Source: Alligator mississippiensis
Taxonomy: Eukaryota > Chordata > Crocodylia > Alligatoridae
NCBI RefSeq assembly: GCF_030867095.1
Contig: NC_081827.1
Span: 212,407,310-212,471,309 of the forward strand
Length of the DNA: 64,000 bases
Direction: 5' to 3'
Shown: in pieces, positions 1 to 13,290 of the stretch
Numbering within the stretch: the first letter of the stretch is position 1
How the letters are laid out: each line of letters opens with the position of its first letter
The notes under the pieces: model-generated
What the model saw: the letters and a program-made list of their open reading frames with translations, nothing else
Told to the model about the DNA's origin: nothing
Database searches by the model: none
Made by a program: the position numbers and the translations under genes

Positions 1-1790
<1,790 letters not shown>

Positions 1791-1801
1791 AAGAACTGCG
1801 A

Positions 1802-1820
1802 GGGCGGGGCGGGGCGGGGC
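1802..1820. promoter_or_regulatory. Tandem Sp1/KLF GC boxes
   Basis: Three overlapping GGGGCGGGG-type boxes are visible at the gene-proximal edge of the CpG island. They are typical Sp1/KLF binding sites. Confidence 0.6.
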
Positions 1821-1874
1821 TGGGGCCCGCAAGCAGGGCCCAACCCCTGCCCGGCAAAACGCTGTGAGGAGCAG

Positions 1875-1883
1875 GCGGAAGTG
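1875..1883 (+). promoter_or_regulatory. ETS-family motif
   Basis: GCGGAAGTG matches the ETS core (CCGGAAGT-like). A second identical core lies at 2442-2450. Confidence 0.4.
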
Positions 1884-2223
1884 GAGGAGCAGCGGCCAGC
1901 GGAGGCCGAGAGCAGCGGGCACCACAGCCCGACCCCGGGGACAGGGGAGGGAGGCCTTGGCGGGGAGACTCCAGCACCAGGGCCGGGCCCGCGGGCACCG
2001 GAACAGCGCTGGCGGCAGAGCCCGGCCCGGCCACCGCACAGTGGCCGCGGGGAGAGAGCAGCACCCCGGCCCCCCGTAGGACTGGGTTCGGCCCGTACAG
2101 GCTCCGTGCTTGGGCGCGGCCGCCGAGACTCCCGGGGGAGCGCTCCCACGCCTGACACCACGCCGGAGAGGCCGCCCCGAGCAAACACCGGCTGCCATGG
2201 CCGACCCCCGCCCCGTGAGCGGC

Positions 2224-2236
2224 CCTCACCCGGCAG
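2224..2236 (-). other. DYNC1I2: Candidate exon 1 splice donor
   Basis: On the minus strand the sequence reads CTGCCGG followed by GTGAGG, a good donor match, with the exon ending at about 2230. A similar donor lies at about 2363 (GAGTG then GTGAGG). Either could end the non-coding first exon. Only transcript data can choose between them. Confidence 0.25.
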
Positions 2237-2414
2237 CAGGGCCGCGCTCCCCTCCAACCGGCTCCCGGCCGCGCCGCCCGAATCCGCTTTCGTCCCTTCA
2301 CAAAGGCAGCGGCAGAGACGGGCGGGAGTTACGGCGAGTGCAGAGGGACAGACCAGCCTCACCACTCTCAATACGCATGCGCAGATATCCACAGTGAGGG
2401 AGGAGGGGGGCGGG

Positions 2415-2460
2415 CACGTGAGGCGGTGGCGGGGCGAGAACGCGGAAGTGTCAGGTGACG
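2415..2460. promoter_or_regulatory. E-box, ETS and CRE-half-like cluster
   Basis: Within 46 bases there is a palindromic E-box (CACGTG, 2415-2420), an ETS core (GCGGAAGTG, 2442-2450) and a GGTGACG half-site (2454-2460). Such clustering is common in CpG-island promoters and supports the promoter call. Confidence 0.45.
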
Positions 2461-2652
2461 AGCGGGTGCGGACCCTGCGGGACCCCATGCCGCTCGGAGC
2501 CAGTGGCTTGCAAAGAGCTCAGGAGCGGCACCTACACGACATAACATGCGACCGAAGGCAGCCACCATTGCCTCGAGTACGGAGCGGACCGATAGAACTA
2601 TAGCTTCCAGCGGGCAGTGCGGCCGGCCGCACAATGGCGCTCCGGGGGCGAA

Positions 2653-2671
2653 GCAATGCATCCTGGGAGTG
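2653..2671 (-). promoter_or_regulatory. Partial ZNF143-like motif
   Basis: The minus strand reads ACTCCCAGGATGCATTGC, a partial match to the TTCCCAGCATGC half of the ZNF143 motif, about 50 bases from a stronger site. Confidence 0.3.
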
Positions 2672-2704
2672 CCTCCGAGGGGACCGCGCCCTCCCGCGAG
2701 TGCG

Positions 2705-2723
2705 GCATGCTGGGAAGTGTAGT
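2705..2723 (-). promoter_or_regulatory. ZNF143 (SBS-type) binding motif
   Basis: The minus strand reads ACTACACTTCCCAGCATGC. This matches the well-known ACTACAnTTCCCAGnATGC element bound by ZNF143 (with THAP11 and HCFC1) at many housekeeping promoters. It lies in the distal part of the CpG island and is often found close to transcription starts. Confidence 0.65.
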
Positions 2724-3157
2724 TAGGGCGGTGTGGGGCCTCCCAGGGGCGTGGTTCCAGTTTGGGGGCGCGGGCCGGCCGGCGGCGCTGTGGTGAACCG
2801 CGCGCGGAGGGGGCGGGGCGCCGAGCACGCCCCTCCCTGGCTGGCGCGAAGGGACAGTTACAGCGGGCTAGGGCAGGGCGGGGCAGGGCAGACAGGCGGT
2901 GGGAGGCTCCGTACCTTGCGTACTGGACGGAGGAGGCCGAGGCGTGTGTCCATGGCACGAGCTCTCCTGTCCGCCGCTGTGACAGGACGGGCGGAGAGCG
3001 ACGTGCGAGCAGGGAGACGAATCGGAATCGGGCTGTCGGCCACGAGGTTGGGAGCGGCAGACAAAGGAGCAGTAACCCAGAGAAACCGGCGAGGCTGTAA
3101 AGCAGCTGCAGCTGGGGAAAGCTCGTGCGTAGGGGACGCGTACACTGCTCCCCCGCT

Positions 3158-3394
3158 ATATGGTACACACTCCTACCTATATAGAGATACACAAGCTACA
3201 CACACACATCCCTATCTATATATAGCTCGAGACACCCCATTTGTATATAGGTACACAAGATTCACACACACCCCTATTTACATATATGTGTATGTATGTA
3301 TAAAAACACATGCACCACCTATATATACACACACTTATCTATATATAGATAGATACACCCCCCCCATCTAGATGTAGATAGACACCCCCCATCT
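3158..3394. repeat. Degenerate TA/CA-rich tandem repeat
   Basis: Phrases such as CCTATATATAG, ACACACAC and GATAGATACACCCC recur with loose spacing of about 50-65 bases. The array abuts the CpG island on its distal side. Confidence 0.8.
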
Positions 3395-3395
3395 C

Positions 3396-3980
3396 ATGGA
3401 CTCAGGAAGTTTGGGTTGGGAGGGACCTCAGGACGTCATCCAGTCCAACCTCTGTTCAAAGCAGGACCACCCCCCAGCTCTCCAATCCCAGCCAAAGCTT
3501 TGTATGGCCAGGTTTTGAAAACCCCCAAGGATGGAGCTTCCACTGCCTCTCTGGGTAACCAGTTTCAGTGTTTTACTACCCTCCTAGTGAGAAAATTCTT
3601 CCCAATATCTAACCCAGACTTCCCTTGCTGCAACTTGAGACCATTGTTCCTCGTCCTGTCATCTGCTGCCACTGAGAGCAGTTTAGCTCCATTCTCTTTC
3701 AAACCCCACTTCAGGAAGGTTGCTATTAAGTCTCCTCTCAGTCTCCTCTTCTCTAGACAAAATAAGCCGAGTTCCCCCAGTCTTTTCTCAGAAGTCTGTC
3801 CCCCAGCCCCCTTGCTATTTTTGCTGTCCTCTGCTGGACTCTCCAATTTGTTCACATCCTTTTTGGAGTGGGGAAAGGGGGTTGAACTGAACACAGTACT
3901 CCAGATGTGGCCTTACCAGTGCTGAACAGAGAGGGGAATAATTACTACCCTGCCTTCTCCTGGACTTCAGATCAATGCGG
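3396..3980 (-). mobile_element. CR1 LINE, 3' fragment
   Basis: The minus strand encodes the decayed end of CR1 ORF2 (segments like RRLRGDLIATFL and GKNFLTRRVVKHWN) followed by the 3' UTR with a GAGGTCCCTCCCAACCC-type tail. On the plus strand this reads as GGGAGGGACCTCAGGACGTC and onward. The copy is 5'-truncated, as usual for CR1, and carries stops and small indels. Confidence 0.85.
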
Positions 3981-5190
3981 CTATGCCCACATGCAAGATT
4001 AGAAGCCAGGCTAGATGCCAGAACAGTTCACATATGTATGACAGCAGGCATGATTCTGGGATTGCACATTAGATCCAATCATGCCTTATTGCCTTTGGAG
4101 GGGGAACCTGATCCTAGTTCTTGTTGCACTAACAAGAAGCAAGCTCCCACAGTTGGAAGTGTCCATTGCTAGGCGGCTTCCAGCCATAGGGTGCGGATGG
4201 GACTGAGTTCCACAATTGACAAGTCTCCCAGCCCTGGCTGCATGTGAGGTGCAGCTGGGGCCAAGAACCCCATGTGGGCAGGGGGCTTCACACTCCCCGT
4301 GATCCCCAGGGCTCAGGGGTTTCATGCCGGGCAAGATGCATCCCTGTGGCTGGGAGCCATCAGCGGATGGGGCTCCCAGCTGCAGGGGAGACTCCTATCC
4401 ATGCAAGTTAAAGCTTGTGAGTAACCAGCTATAAAGTTAGTACATGTTTTCAAGGTCTAACTTTAAAACTGGTAGGAGCTTCTTATCATGTGTAGCTGGT
4501 CTTAAGGTAATTATGTAGTTAACCAGTTAATTGTGCAATACCTGTAATGTGTATGGCCGTAGTCTAGTAATGACATCTCACTGTTTGTAGTTTTGTTCAC
4601 CAGATAGGTAGGTAGGTAGGTTTGTAGGCTAAAAGAGTACTTTCTTCAGTCCAAAAAAGGGAAGTTGGAAAAAATCTTTCTGCAAGCTGGTGTTAATATT
4701 TAAATGTATATCCTGTTTTACATATAGAGGTAATATTACATTAGTGACTTATCAGCCCATTTCCTAGGATGTTTATCTGTAGGATAATATAACTGTTATT
4801 TAATCAGTCAAATAAAGGTTTATTTGGAAGAGGAAAGGCTTCTAAAATATGCTTCTTAGAGTATCTGATAGGGGTACAAGCTCTGATTTATGTCTAGTAA
4901 TTTGGAGTTCTTAATTGAGCTAAAGTATTAACATCAAGGAGCCCCATTTCAGATTACCTGAACCCTTCTATCCCTTGTTGTAGAATATGATAGTAATAAA
5001 AGCCACCTGAAAAAAGTAGTAAGAAATTGTTTCTATCTTTGAATGAACCATGGAATTAGCACCTCATAGTTCCATTCCATACAATAAAATGGGCTTAATC
5101 TTAGATCTGTAGACCTTTAGTACTGCCAGTACTGCCCTTCTGCCCATCTTATTGTACAATTATAAAATTCCCTCAACGCTTATTTTAATA
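3981..5190. other. No gene; unique or ancient-repeat DNA
   Basis: I see no coding sequence here. The stretch contains the short inverted repeat annotated separately and a GGTA-type microsatellite at about 4600-4622. Confidence 0.5.
4424..4473. repeat. Short inverted repeat, possible MITE
   Basis: Arms of 17 bases (4424-4440 and 4457-4473, 15 of 17 pairing; ACCAGCTATAAAGTTAG on the left) surround a 16-base loop. Flanking phrases (TTAACCAG, GTTAACCAGTTAA) suggest a small decayed DNA element. Confidence 0.4.
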
Positions 5191-5199
5191 CTTACATTT

Positions 5200-6110
5200 T
5201 CTTTGTGTTTATTCCAGCTCACATGTTTATTGAAATAGATTCTAAAGTATTTAATTGAGGACACCACCTCTAGTTTATTTTTCTCTAAACACCCCCCTCC
5301 CCCAATTTCTACCTCCTTTAATTTCTAAAACCAGGACCTTCAATTTAGCAGTTTTGATTTTCAAGCTATTTGAGTCACAATACTGCTAAAAACCATCTAA
5401 TAACCTTTGGAGGCATGTCTGGAATTTTAACATTAATAGCATGTCATCTGCATAAAGCAAGACAGAATTTCAATATCACGGGTGCATTGAATTGATTCCC
5501 TATTAGCCCCATGTTTTAGAATTGATCATTCAGGAATAGATTCAAATATAGCTGAGTAAACAGACATCCTTGTTGTACCTCTGTGTTAGTTGTAAAACTG
5601 CTGAACAAGGCACCACTGATCCCATCATGTATTATGATGCTGTCTTTGGATAGTAAGCAATGACTATTTGTAGAAGAGTTTTATCCATTGATGTCACTAC
5701 TCATTTCTTTCATAACTGTAATTGGTCTATGGAGTAAAAACCTCCCTTGAGCAATTTAAAGCTATGTATAAAATATTTTTTCTTTTTACATATTTGGATG
5801 CCAAATAATAGCACACTAAGCAGTGATCCGTGAAAGAATGGCCTTCTCTAAAAGTGATCTGTTCCTCTCCCAGAATGTTATTTTCAGAAATCCATGTTTG
5901 TAGATGAGAGAGTCTCCCCCAAATATTTTGGCTGGAATACGCATAAAACTGATACGAAGATATGCTGCAAGATCTCTCTTCTCACCATTTTTAAAGATTA
6001 GGACTATTCTATTTTTATTCCAATGGCTAGGATAAGTGGCTTCTGAAATAATAATGGAAAAAAATGTCAAAATGGGATGCCCTCAATCAGAGGATTCCTT
6101 GAAGATCTCT
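5200..6110 (-). mobile_element. Decayed non-LTR retrotransposon, RT fragment
   Basis: Read on the minus strand, the order of RT motifs is right: a SHWNKNRIVLIFKNGEKRD-like segment (about 6010-5960), a VQQGCLFTQLYLNLFLND-like segment (about 5570-5520), then LLYADDMLLM (the YADD catalytic box, about 5460-5430). Stops and shifts interrupt the frame. I cannot assign the clade with confidence. It is not CR1-like in the YADD neighbourhood. Confidence 0.7.
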
Positions 6111-6889
6111 TGGGGGAAGAAAATCAAGGAGAAAAGCCTTTTAATTGCTCAGTAGGGATATATAGGAGTCAGAGGTGCGGTAATGATCTGTTTGTAACTT
6201 AACAAATAAAATTCCTTCAGTGAGCAGACATTACTTTCTTCATCAGCTTCAAATGGGTTGTTAAATTTTTGTTTTTAAATGTAACTCATGTTTCTTCAGG
6301 GATTAAGCTAAACTTTTTGGTCCCTTTGGCTATGATCTGCCAAAAAAGTCAACTAAATTTATTTTGCCTTGCAGCTACCAGTTCCTCCCACATCCTCATT
6401 TGATACTGTTTCTTCTATTAGTTTTTTATAATTTCTTTTAATCATCTTGATCTGTTGGAAGCTGGCAAAATCATTTTTGTGCTTGTATTCCTCCTAGTTT
6501 TCTATTACAGAGTATTGAGCTTTAGAGCAGTTTTTCTATTGCAAAGAACTCAGAGAGACCACAACTATAGGTTTCTATTTGAAATCTCTGGGTTTAACTT
6601 GTGAATCATGTTTGTAAACCTAACAGGGCTAACATTGTATGGCACCTTGCAACACCCTTAGAAGGATATCAAGACATCCCAAGGTGCTATGGCTTCCAGG
6701 TTTGAGAAATAATGCCATAAAAGGAGACTGTAAGTGCTTCTGGGTGAAACTTGTAGGATAGTATATAATATGAACATAAAGGAGTTATATTTGCCTTCAA
6801 ATAAAAATGTAAAGGTAACAATATTGAATTGTGGGAAACATTTGTCAGGAACATTTGGGAAAAATTTCTTTGCTATGGTTTTCTGAAGG
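6111..6889. other. No gene; AT-rich unique DNA
   Basis: No motif, frame or repeat was recognised. Part of it could be further decayed LINE sequence between the two RT fragments. Confidence 0.4.
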
Positions 6890-7440
6890 TAATATATTTA
6901 TTCCACTGACTGTGGAAACTATTGAGGTATTGCCCTCCTCTCCATCACTGGAAAGATCCTTGCTCAAATTCTGCTGAACTGACTGCTCCCTCTTGGTGAG
7001 GTACTTCCTGAGTCTCAGTGTGGCTTTAGATTATTGAGAGGCACTATGGATATGATTTTTGTAGCCCAGTAGATTCAGGAATAATGCCGAGAACAGCACC
7101 AGGAACTGTACGTATCCTTTATTGATCTGACCAAAGCCTTTGACTCTGTTAACTGTGAGGCTGTTTGGAAGATCTCATTGAAGTTTGGCTGTCCAGGGAA
7201 ATTTATCACCATCCTAAGACTCCTTCATGACCAGATGACTGCCTCCATCCTATGTAGTGGCTCTGCTCCGGATCCCTTTGCCATCTAAACTGGCATCAAG
7301 CAGGGCTGTGTGATCACACAAATTCTGTTTTTCATCTTTCTTACAGCAATCAAGATGTTCATCCATGACCATCTGCAACATGGCATCAGCATTGAGTCTG
7401 GCATCGACGTCACAAATTGAAAAAAACAAGTCTGGGAAAG
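6890..7440 (+). mobile_element. Decayed non-LTR retrotransposon, RT fragment
   Basis: The plus strand shows a conserved RT series in several frames. It includes a SITGKILAQILL-like segment (about 6940), a YVSFIDLTKAFDSVN segment (about 7108-7150) with the F..LTKAFDSV box, LKFGCPGKFITILRLLHDQM (about 7180-7230) and GIKQGCVIT (about 7290-7315). This is the RTE/L2-like type of RT common in vertebrate LINEs. It is truncated at both ends and has in-frame stops. Confidence 0.75.
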
Positions 7441-7480
7441 GACTACATGGTTATGCCTTGTGAAAGAAGGTACATCTTAC

Positions 7481-7854
7481 TGAGTGCATCTACATGTGCT
7501 GTAAGGGCGAGGTGATAAACTCTGGTCCAGTTTGTGTTGGAGTCAGGTGCTCCTGAGTGCAGCCTTTACATGTGTGCCCAGAACTGCAGCACTTTGAGCC
7601 AGAGTGGAGCAGCCCCAGGCTGACAGGGTCCAGGGGGGTCAGCCTCGGGCTCCAGGTGTCAGCATTGGGAATCATCTACACCTGCGTTTCGGTGGCATTA
7701 AGTACTTTGCCATAAAATAGTACTGTCCCCAACAATACTTTCTTATGCTGGAGTTAATTTACTGCACCCTAGTATCGGCGCATGTGTAGATGTTGATGCT
7801 TTACTATGGAGCTAATTAGTCAACTCTACAGTAAAGCACGTGTAGATGCACCCA
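7481..7854. mobile_element. MITE with about 20-bp terminal inverted repeats
   Basis: The ends are inverted copies: GTGCATCTACATGTGCT at 7484-7500 and its complement at 7835-7851, with one mismatch in 17. The interior is non-coding. I could not find a clean target duplication. Confidence 0.6.
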
Positions 7855-9033
7855 CTTTGAAGAAAACTGTCTCACCTTGGAGACAGAAAAATGACAGAAA
7901 CAGAAGGAAAGGAAAAAAGACTGAGAAATCCATAGTCTGACCCTCCCTTTAACCAATACCTGTGGTATCTAGGATTGGCTTTCTCAGCCATCAATAGACT
8001 CATCTACAAGCCTTTACTTGACTCCTAGGAGTGATCATCCTTGACTGTTAGGAATTGCCACCACCAACAATGATGACTAAGTGTATATAGGAACTATATT
8101 TCTTTAATGTTGGGAATTTTGTTTCTTTCTCTTCTTATTTTGATATTCATTTTAAATAACTGTTTTGAAACATTTTAATTCAGATTTTAAGATATTTACA
8201 TATTTTAACAACGGTCAAGTCATAGAAGTAAAAATACTCCACGTGCAAGATTCTGTACAAAGGAAAATTCATTGATCCTCACTAACTTCAGAATCTTAGC
8301 GTCCATAGAAGAACTAATCATAAGGGCAAATTTAAAAAAAATGAAGAATTTGATTAATTGATCTAGGGTAATTAATCACTAGTACTTCTTTAATAGTGGA
8401 ACATCTTTCCTGATCCTGAGCTTAGGTAACTGTAGCTGCTGGAAACCATTTCTTTAATTTGATTTAAGTTTTATATTTAAAAAAAAAGCACATATTGGGT
8501 ACAATAGCTAATTTTCACAGTCCAGGGATGTTCATACCCTTTCTTTCTTAACAATTGGTTCTGCTGACAGTAGTTTTAAAATGGGTTTATATGGGACAAA
8601 CTGGCCTTGGCATACAAACAGTGATAGAATGCTAATTCAGGTACAATCATCAGACTGAATTTAGCACTTTCCTCACTTCGCTCCTAATATTGTCCAAGCA
8701 AGACGGATGCAAAGTACAACTGCTTAACTGAGCATCTCAGAATTCCTTTTGCGTAGGCGAAACAACACCTGGCAAAGAGCCAGCAGTGCTATTTCTAAAT
8801 CTCTGCTGCGTGGTTGCAGCATCTTGTGTATCACAGTGATCCCCAGCTGTGTAATAGTCCCTGTCTTTGAGTGTGTAAGTTAGATTGGAACTGCTTTAAT
8901 TTATGATGGGAATACAGTTGGCCACTGTCTATCCCCAGGACTAGAGAATGAAATAAGTAGCTTTTAGCTTTCTTGTCAACCTTATACCTCCATTCCTGTG
9001 TAAAGCGCAGCTGGATCAGATCTGAGAATCTGT
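7855..9033. other. No gene; unique AT-rich DNA
   Basis: Nothing recognisable was found. The short open frame at 8831-9058 has no family resemblance. Confidence 0.4.
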
Positions 9034-9318
9034 CAGCGATTCTCAACCAGGGTGCCACAAGATCTTTTTAAGGGTATCACAGGGAGCCATGAAACATTAT
9101 TGCTGTTAGGTGAGCAGACACCTTCACATGAATCACAAGGTAAACCTAGAGATTTCAAATAGGAGCCCATAGTGTCAAAAACATTCTGATCTGTCATGGT
9201 CTTTCTGAATTCTCTGCAGCAGAATTACTCTATTATTTTTCTATTGTAAAAAATGAGTGAAAGCTAAGAGATGGCATTTTGAGGGGTGCATTGAGTCCAA
9301 CAAGGTTGAGAGCCAGTG
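9034..9318. mobile_element. hAT (Charlie-like) MITE
   Basis: It starts CAGCGATTCTCAACC and ends GGTTGAGAGCCAGTG, the typical Charlie-type inverted termini. The flanks share ATCTGT, a degraded version of the expected 8-bp duplication. It is non-autonomous. Confidence 0.7.
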
Positions 9319-11078
9319 ATCTGTGATGATGTTTCTACAACTATATTCTTCAATCTCCTTGAGGGGATGTGTTTCTTTGAGTAAACTTTCTATTGTACTT
9401 TTGGGCAGTGGTAAATCCTGTTGCTTCTCTACGTTTATAAACTATAGTATATCTGTTCAGGCTCTGAGAACTTTAGTCACTATTTAATTTTCTTGTTCTC
9501 CTTATATTTCAGGAGCACTTGAAGTACAGGTTATGCACTCAGTAAGATACTTGGACTGAGGTAAGTCTTTCCCTATAATGTAACAAGTATTACTTTAATT
9601 CTTATTTTTGTTTTAGACTGTGTTTTTCCCTTTGGAATGTTTGCTGCATTGCTAATATAATCCCTACCCTACCCCCCATTATTTCTTCTGCTTGATGCAC
9701 AAATTTTTCCCTGAATGTCAAAATAAGGTGATGGTGAATTATGAGGCCTTTCTGAGATGAGAACACTTTTGCAATCTGGTAACCTTTGGCACTGAATGCA
9801 TACCCTAGTGAATGGTCCAGCACTTAAGAATGATTCACCATTGAGCATTATAGAAATAGGTTTACCAGTTGAAAAAAATCAGGGCAAGTTCCTTTTCCTC
9901 CTTGTGGTCTCTGCACTATACTCTTATTTTTTCTATTATGTGGTTAAGAAGATAGGAAAAAAATGAAGGCTACTTAAAAGTCCCTATAATGCACCCACAC
10001 CTGTACTAGTTATAATGTTTTTAAAAGGTAGACTGAAAACAGCCAAAATATCAGCACAAAAGGAACTATTTTCAGACATACTGTAGACTGTGATACATGT
10101 TGCTCTCAATTTGTGTGCCTGACTTTCATTAATTAAGTTAAATGTGTGCATTGAAGGTAGCATATGCCAGAATATTTGTTAGGAAGATGCTACAGTTCTT
10201 TTAAAATTTATTATATTAAATTTGTTGATCAAAAAGAATACTAGGATAATTTTGGAAATAGGAATAATTTAATATTGTAGTCATTTGTTCATATGTTAAA
10301 TTATTTCAAGAGGTAGGATTAAATATGTGTGTATTTTATTGGGTGTTGGTGAAGATTAAATAATTAATTTTATTATAATGCTAAATATTAGTAATGTTAT
10401 TCATAGATCTATTTACCATACTAGAGGAGTTGTCAGTTTCTAACATGCCAAAAAACAAAGAGTACAATACATCAAATGAAATTATTAATCTTTAGGCCAG
10501 AAAACAATGAAAGTATATTTACGTTTTTCCTCCTTTTTTGAAGGAAGAGTACATATATGATCTTGGGTAGGTACAGTGTCTTCCTGGTTGCAGAGAAAAG
10601 CCAGTAATAAACATTAATAAAAATCCTAAAGGATCTAAAAATAATATATAAACTGTTTTTTCTCCAAGAATCTTAAAATGCTTTACTGCACACATATTAA
10701 ATAATTATCCAAATGGGATGGATGGTTGTTATTCTTCTTTACAGCTGGGATGGGAGAGGTTAGAAAGGCCAAACAGCAAAATAATAGGGATTAGAATCCA
10801 GATTCCTGGTTCTCAGTCCTTTGTTTATAACCACTACTTAATATTCCCTTTTCTATACTAGCTGTTAAAAAATTAAGTTTTACAATATATATTTTTCCAT
10901 CATAATTGTTTTTAATTAATTGAGTCACTTAGAAAACAATAGCATTCAGGTCAGTTCAAGAATCATATTAGAGCTAACAAGGTAAATGAGAGCAGAATTA
11001 CAGTTTCAGTTGGATCTTCTCTAACAGATGTAGAGATGCTTAAAAACTTGCATTCAATTGAACTATGAAGCAAACATG
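9319..11078. other. No gene; unique AT-rich DNA
   Basis: AT-rich, apparently single-copy intergenic DNA. No frame longer than 80 codons is meaningful and I saw no clear repeat. Confidence 0.4.
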
Positions 11079-11150
11079 CACCTTGGGCAGGGGGCTGGAC
11101 CCAATGTTCTCCTGAGGTCCCTTTCAGTCTTAATGTCTATGAAATCTATG
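11079..11150 (+). mobile_element. CR1 LINE, 3'-terminal scrap
   Basis: The phrases GGGCAGGGGGCTGGAC, CTGAGGTCCCTTTCAG and GTCTATGAA are the usual last 70 bases of a CR1 3' UTR in sense orientation. Confidence 0.65.
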
Positions 11151-11279
11151 CCAATAGAAGTATTGCATTACATCACAAATATTTGGGAGAAAAAAGCTTT
11201 CGCACTTATGTTAATTGAAATAAATCCCCTGCATTTAAAATAGGTAGCAAGGTAGGATGTAAATGAAAATACATCGTTA

Positions 11280-11760
11280 ACAAAAAACCTCAGGCACTTG
11301 AGCCTTGCCTACAGAAAGTCTGTTGAGAGGGGGGAGATGCATGCATTAGCTGCCTACAGCATTTATTCAAACAACATTGGATCTGCTCGCTCATTCATTG
11401 GTGCAGATTCAAAAGTGGGTGGTATCAGCTGCAAATGGCAGGGAAAGGTTAACATATTAAATCATTGCATCTACTTGGCAAGATCTAGCAGCCTTGGCCA
11501 GAATTTAAAGTTGTCCTACTTTGGTGGAAGGCTTGCAGAAGAACAGGAGCAATATAGAGAATCCTTTTTAACTGACCTAGTTCCCTCCCTGTGTACAGAG
11601 ATATGCAATTTACCCACAGTGGCACTTAAACCCTATATCACTTGGGGCATATTGCAGGAAATCACATGTAGCAGGAGTCCTACAGCCAACTGTAGGTCTT
11701 AATCAGAAACAAAACTCTTGTATACAAAATTTGGGTGAGGTCAGTAAAGAGTAGTGAACT
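11280..11760. other. Balanced-composition unique block, candidate conserved non-coding element
   Basis: This block stands out from its AT-rich surroundings by even base composition and lack of repeat signatures. A 134-codon open frame (11298-11702, plus) covers much of it but resembles no family. A conserved regulatory element is one possible reading, by inference only. Confidence 0.3.
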
Positions 11761-11982
11761 GTGTTTGAATTTGTTTCAAAAACAGCTGCTTCCTATAGCA
11801 TGTCTCTAATTTGGACATCAGCCGTTGACAGTTACATGCAAATCCAATGTACATTTTCAGGAAAAAGATTTCTAGTTAAAGAGCCAAACATTTCATAATA
11901 TGAATGTGGTTCTTGAAGAAGAATACATGTTACATATGAGAAAATGTGTCAGACAGAAAATCAGTCTCCTTATTGCTGCATA

Positions 11983-12290
11983 GATTCATAGATTCATAGA
12001 TGTTAGGGTCGGAAGGGACCTCAATAGATCATCAAGTCCGATCCCCTGCATAAGCAGGAAAGAGTGCTGGGTCTAAATGACCCCAGCTAGATACTCGTCT
12101 AACCTCCTCTTGAAGACCCCCAGGGTAGGGGAGAGCACCACCTCCCTTGGGAGCCCGTTCCAGACCTTGGCCACTCGAACTGTGAAGAAGTTCTTCCTAA
12201 TGTCCAGTCTAAATCTGCTCTCTGCTAGCTTGTGGCCATTGTTTCTTGCATGGTTATTGTTCAGTGTAGTATTAAATGTCCTAGGCCATA
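11983..12290 (-). mobile_element. CR1 LINE, 3' fragment
   Basis: The minus strand encodes the end of CR1 ORF2 ([20 protein letters not shown], then a [20 protein letters not shown] segment). A 3' UTR follows, finishing in the tandem ATGAATCTATGAATCTATG-type tail at 11983-12005. It is well preserved compared with the other copies, so it is probably younger. Confidence 0.9.
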
Positions 12291-12609
12291 GGGCATCCAT
12301 CACTTATTTTGGGATACTATTTCACAGGCTGTGCTATCTAAATATCATGATATTTTTCATGGATAACATATATTTGACTTTTCTTGACTACATCCCTATA
12401 CTCCTAGTTATAAAATTGTGAAACATCCCAAATAATCTAATTTGTAATCTAATTTATTTGGCAAGTGTTTTAATATACTTTTTGTCATAAAATGTTCTGT
12501 TCTGTGCAAGTGAAATAGCTTAGGAAAAAAAGAACTAATTTTTATCATGACATACACTTCTGAGTTATATCTGATTTGATTTCATTTGATATTCTTAATT
12601 GTATTAGAG
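12291..12609. other. No gene; AT-rich spacer
   Basis: Nothing recognisable was found between the CR1 fragment and the MITE-like repeat. Confidence 0.4.
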
Positions 12610-12866
12610 CAGTAGGGGCCAATCTTTTTGACAGGCATGACACAAATTAGCCCTGTACCCTCTCTGATTGCCACTCTGATCACCTCCTCTCTCCAATCTG
12701 ATGCTCTGCTTTCTGCTCCCCACTCTGTGCTCCCTGCCTGATCTCTTGCTCTGCTTCCTGCTTGCTCTATCTGTTATTTTACTGCCTATCCTCTCCCTGA
12801 TCTGCCATGCGCCACACACAAAGGCTGCCTGTGTCACTTGTGGCACTTGTGCTGTAGGTTGACCAG
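12610..12866. repeat. Interspersed repeat, copy A (MITE-like)
   Basis: The left end reads CAGTAGGGGCCAATC and the right end GTAGGTTGACCAG, roughly inverted. The interior (CTGCTTTCTGCTCCC, GCCACACACAAAGGCTGCC) is shared with 22050-22232. Confidence 0.6.
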
Positions 12867-12974
12867 GTCTGTATTACAGGATTTGTATTTGGATGCAAAA
12901 AACAATAAATTCAAAGATCAGAAAACTGAAAAAAGGTTTCATTCAGTTTTTTTATATAATGATGTGTTATTCTG

Positions 12975-13290
12975 TATGGGTGCCTATACATGTTCTAGGC
13001 GGTTGAGAGCTCATTTTAATTAGAATGGTTTCCAGAGAGCCACTCTAATTAAAGAACCTCACTGTCATGTGTATTAAGCCTCTGCAGATATAAAATGTTC
13101 ATGGGATGCTTTATCTAAACCTCATTTGACAAGGTCCCCAGCGTCCATTTTTAAACCTGTGGGGGCTTATACACGTGACTATGAGGCCATGTTGGAGCGT
13201 TTTAATTAGAACACAGAACAGACTCAATTATTTGAGTCTGCTTTGACACATTCTAATTAGAACGTGAACCAGTACATTTCTAGACAGCCT
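12975..13290. repeat. Pair of related small repeats
   Basis: Two segments (about 12978-13075 and 13165-13290) share a TATACATG or TATACACGTG start and CTAATTA(G/A)A-rich interiors with internal inverted copies (TTTTAATTAGAA against TTCTAATTAGAA). They look like two copies of a short palindromic MITE. Confidence 0.4.

Noticed and set aside
11298-11702. A 134-codon plus-strand frame as a gene
   Set aside because: No recognisable domain, promoter or splice context; kept only as a candidate conserved block.
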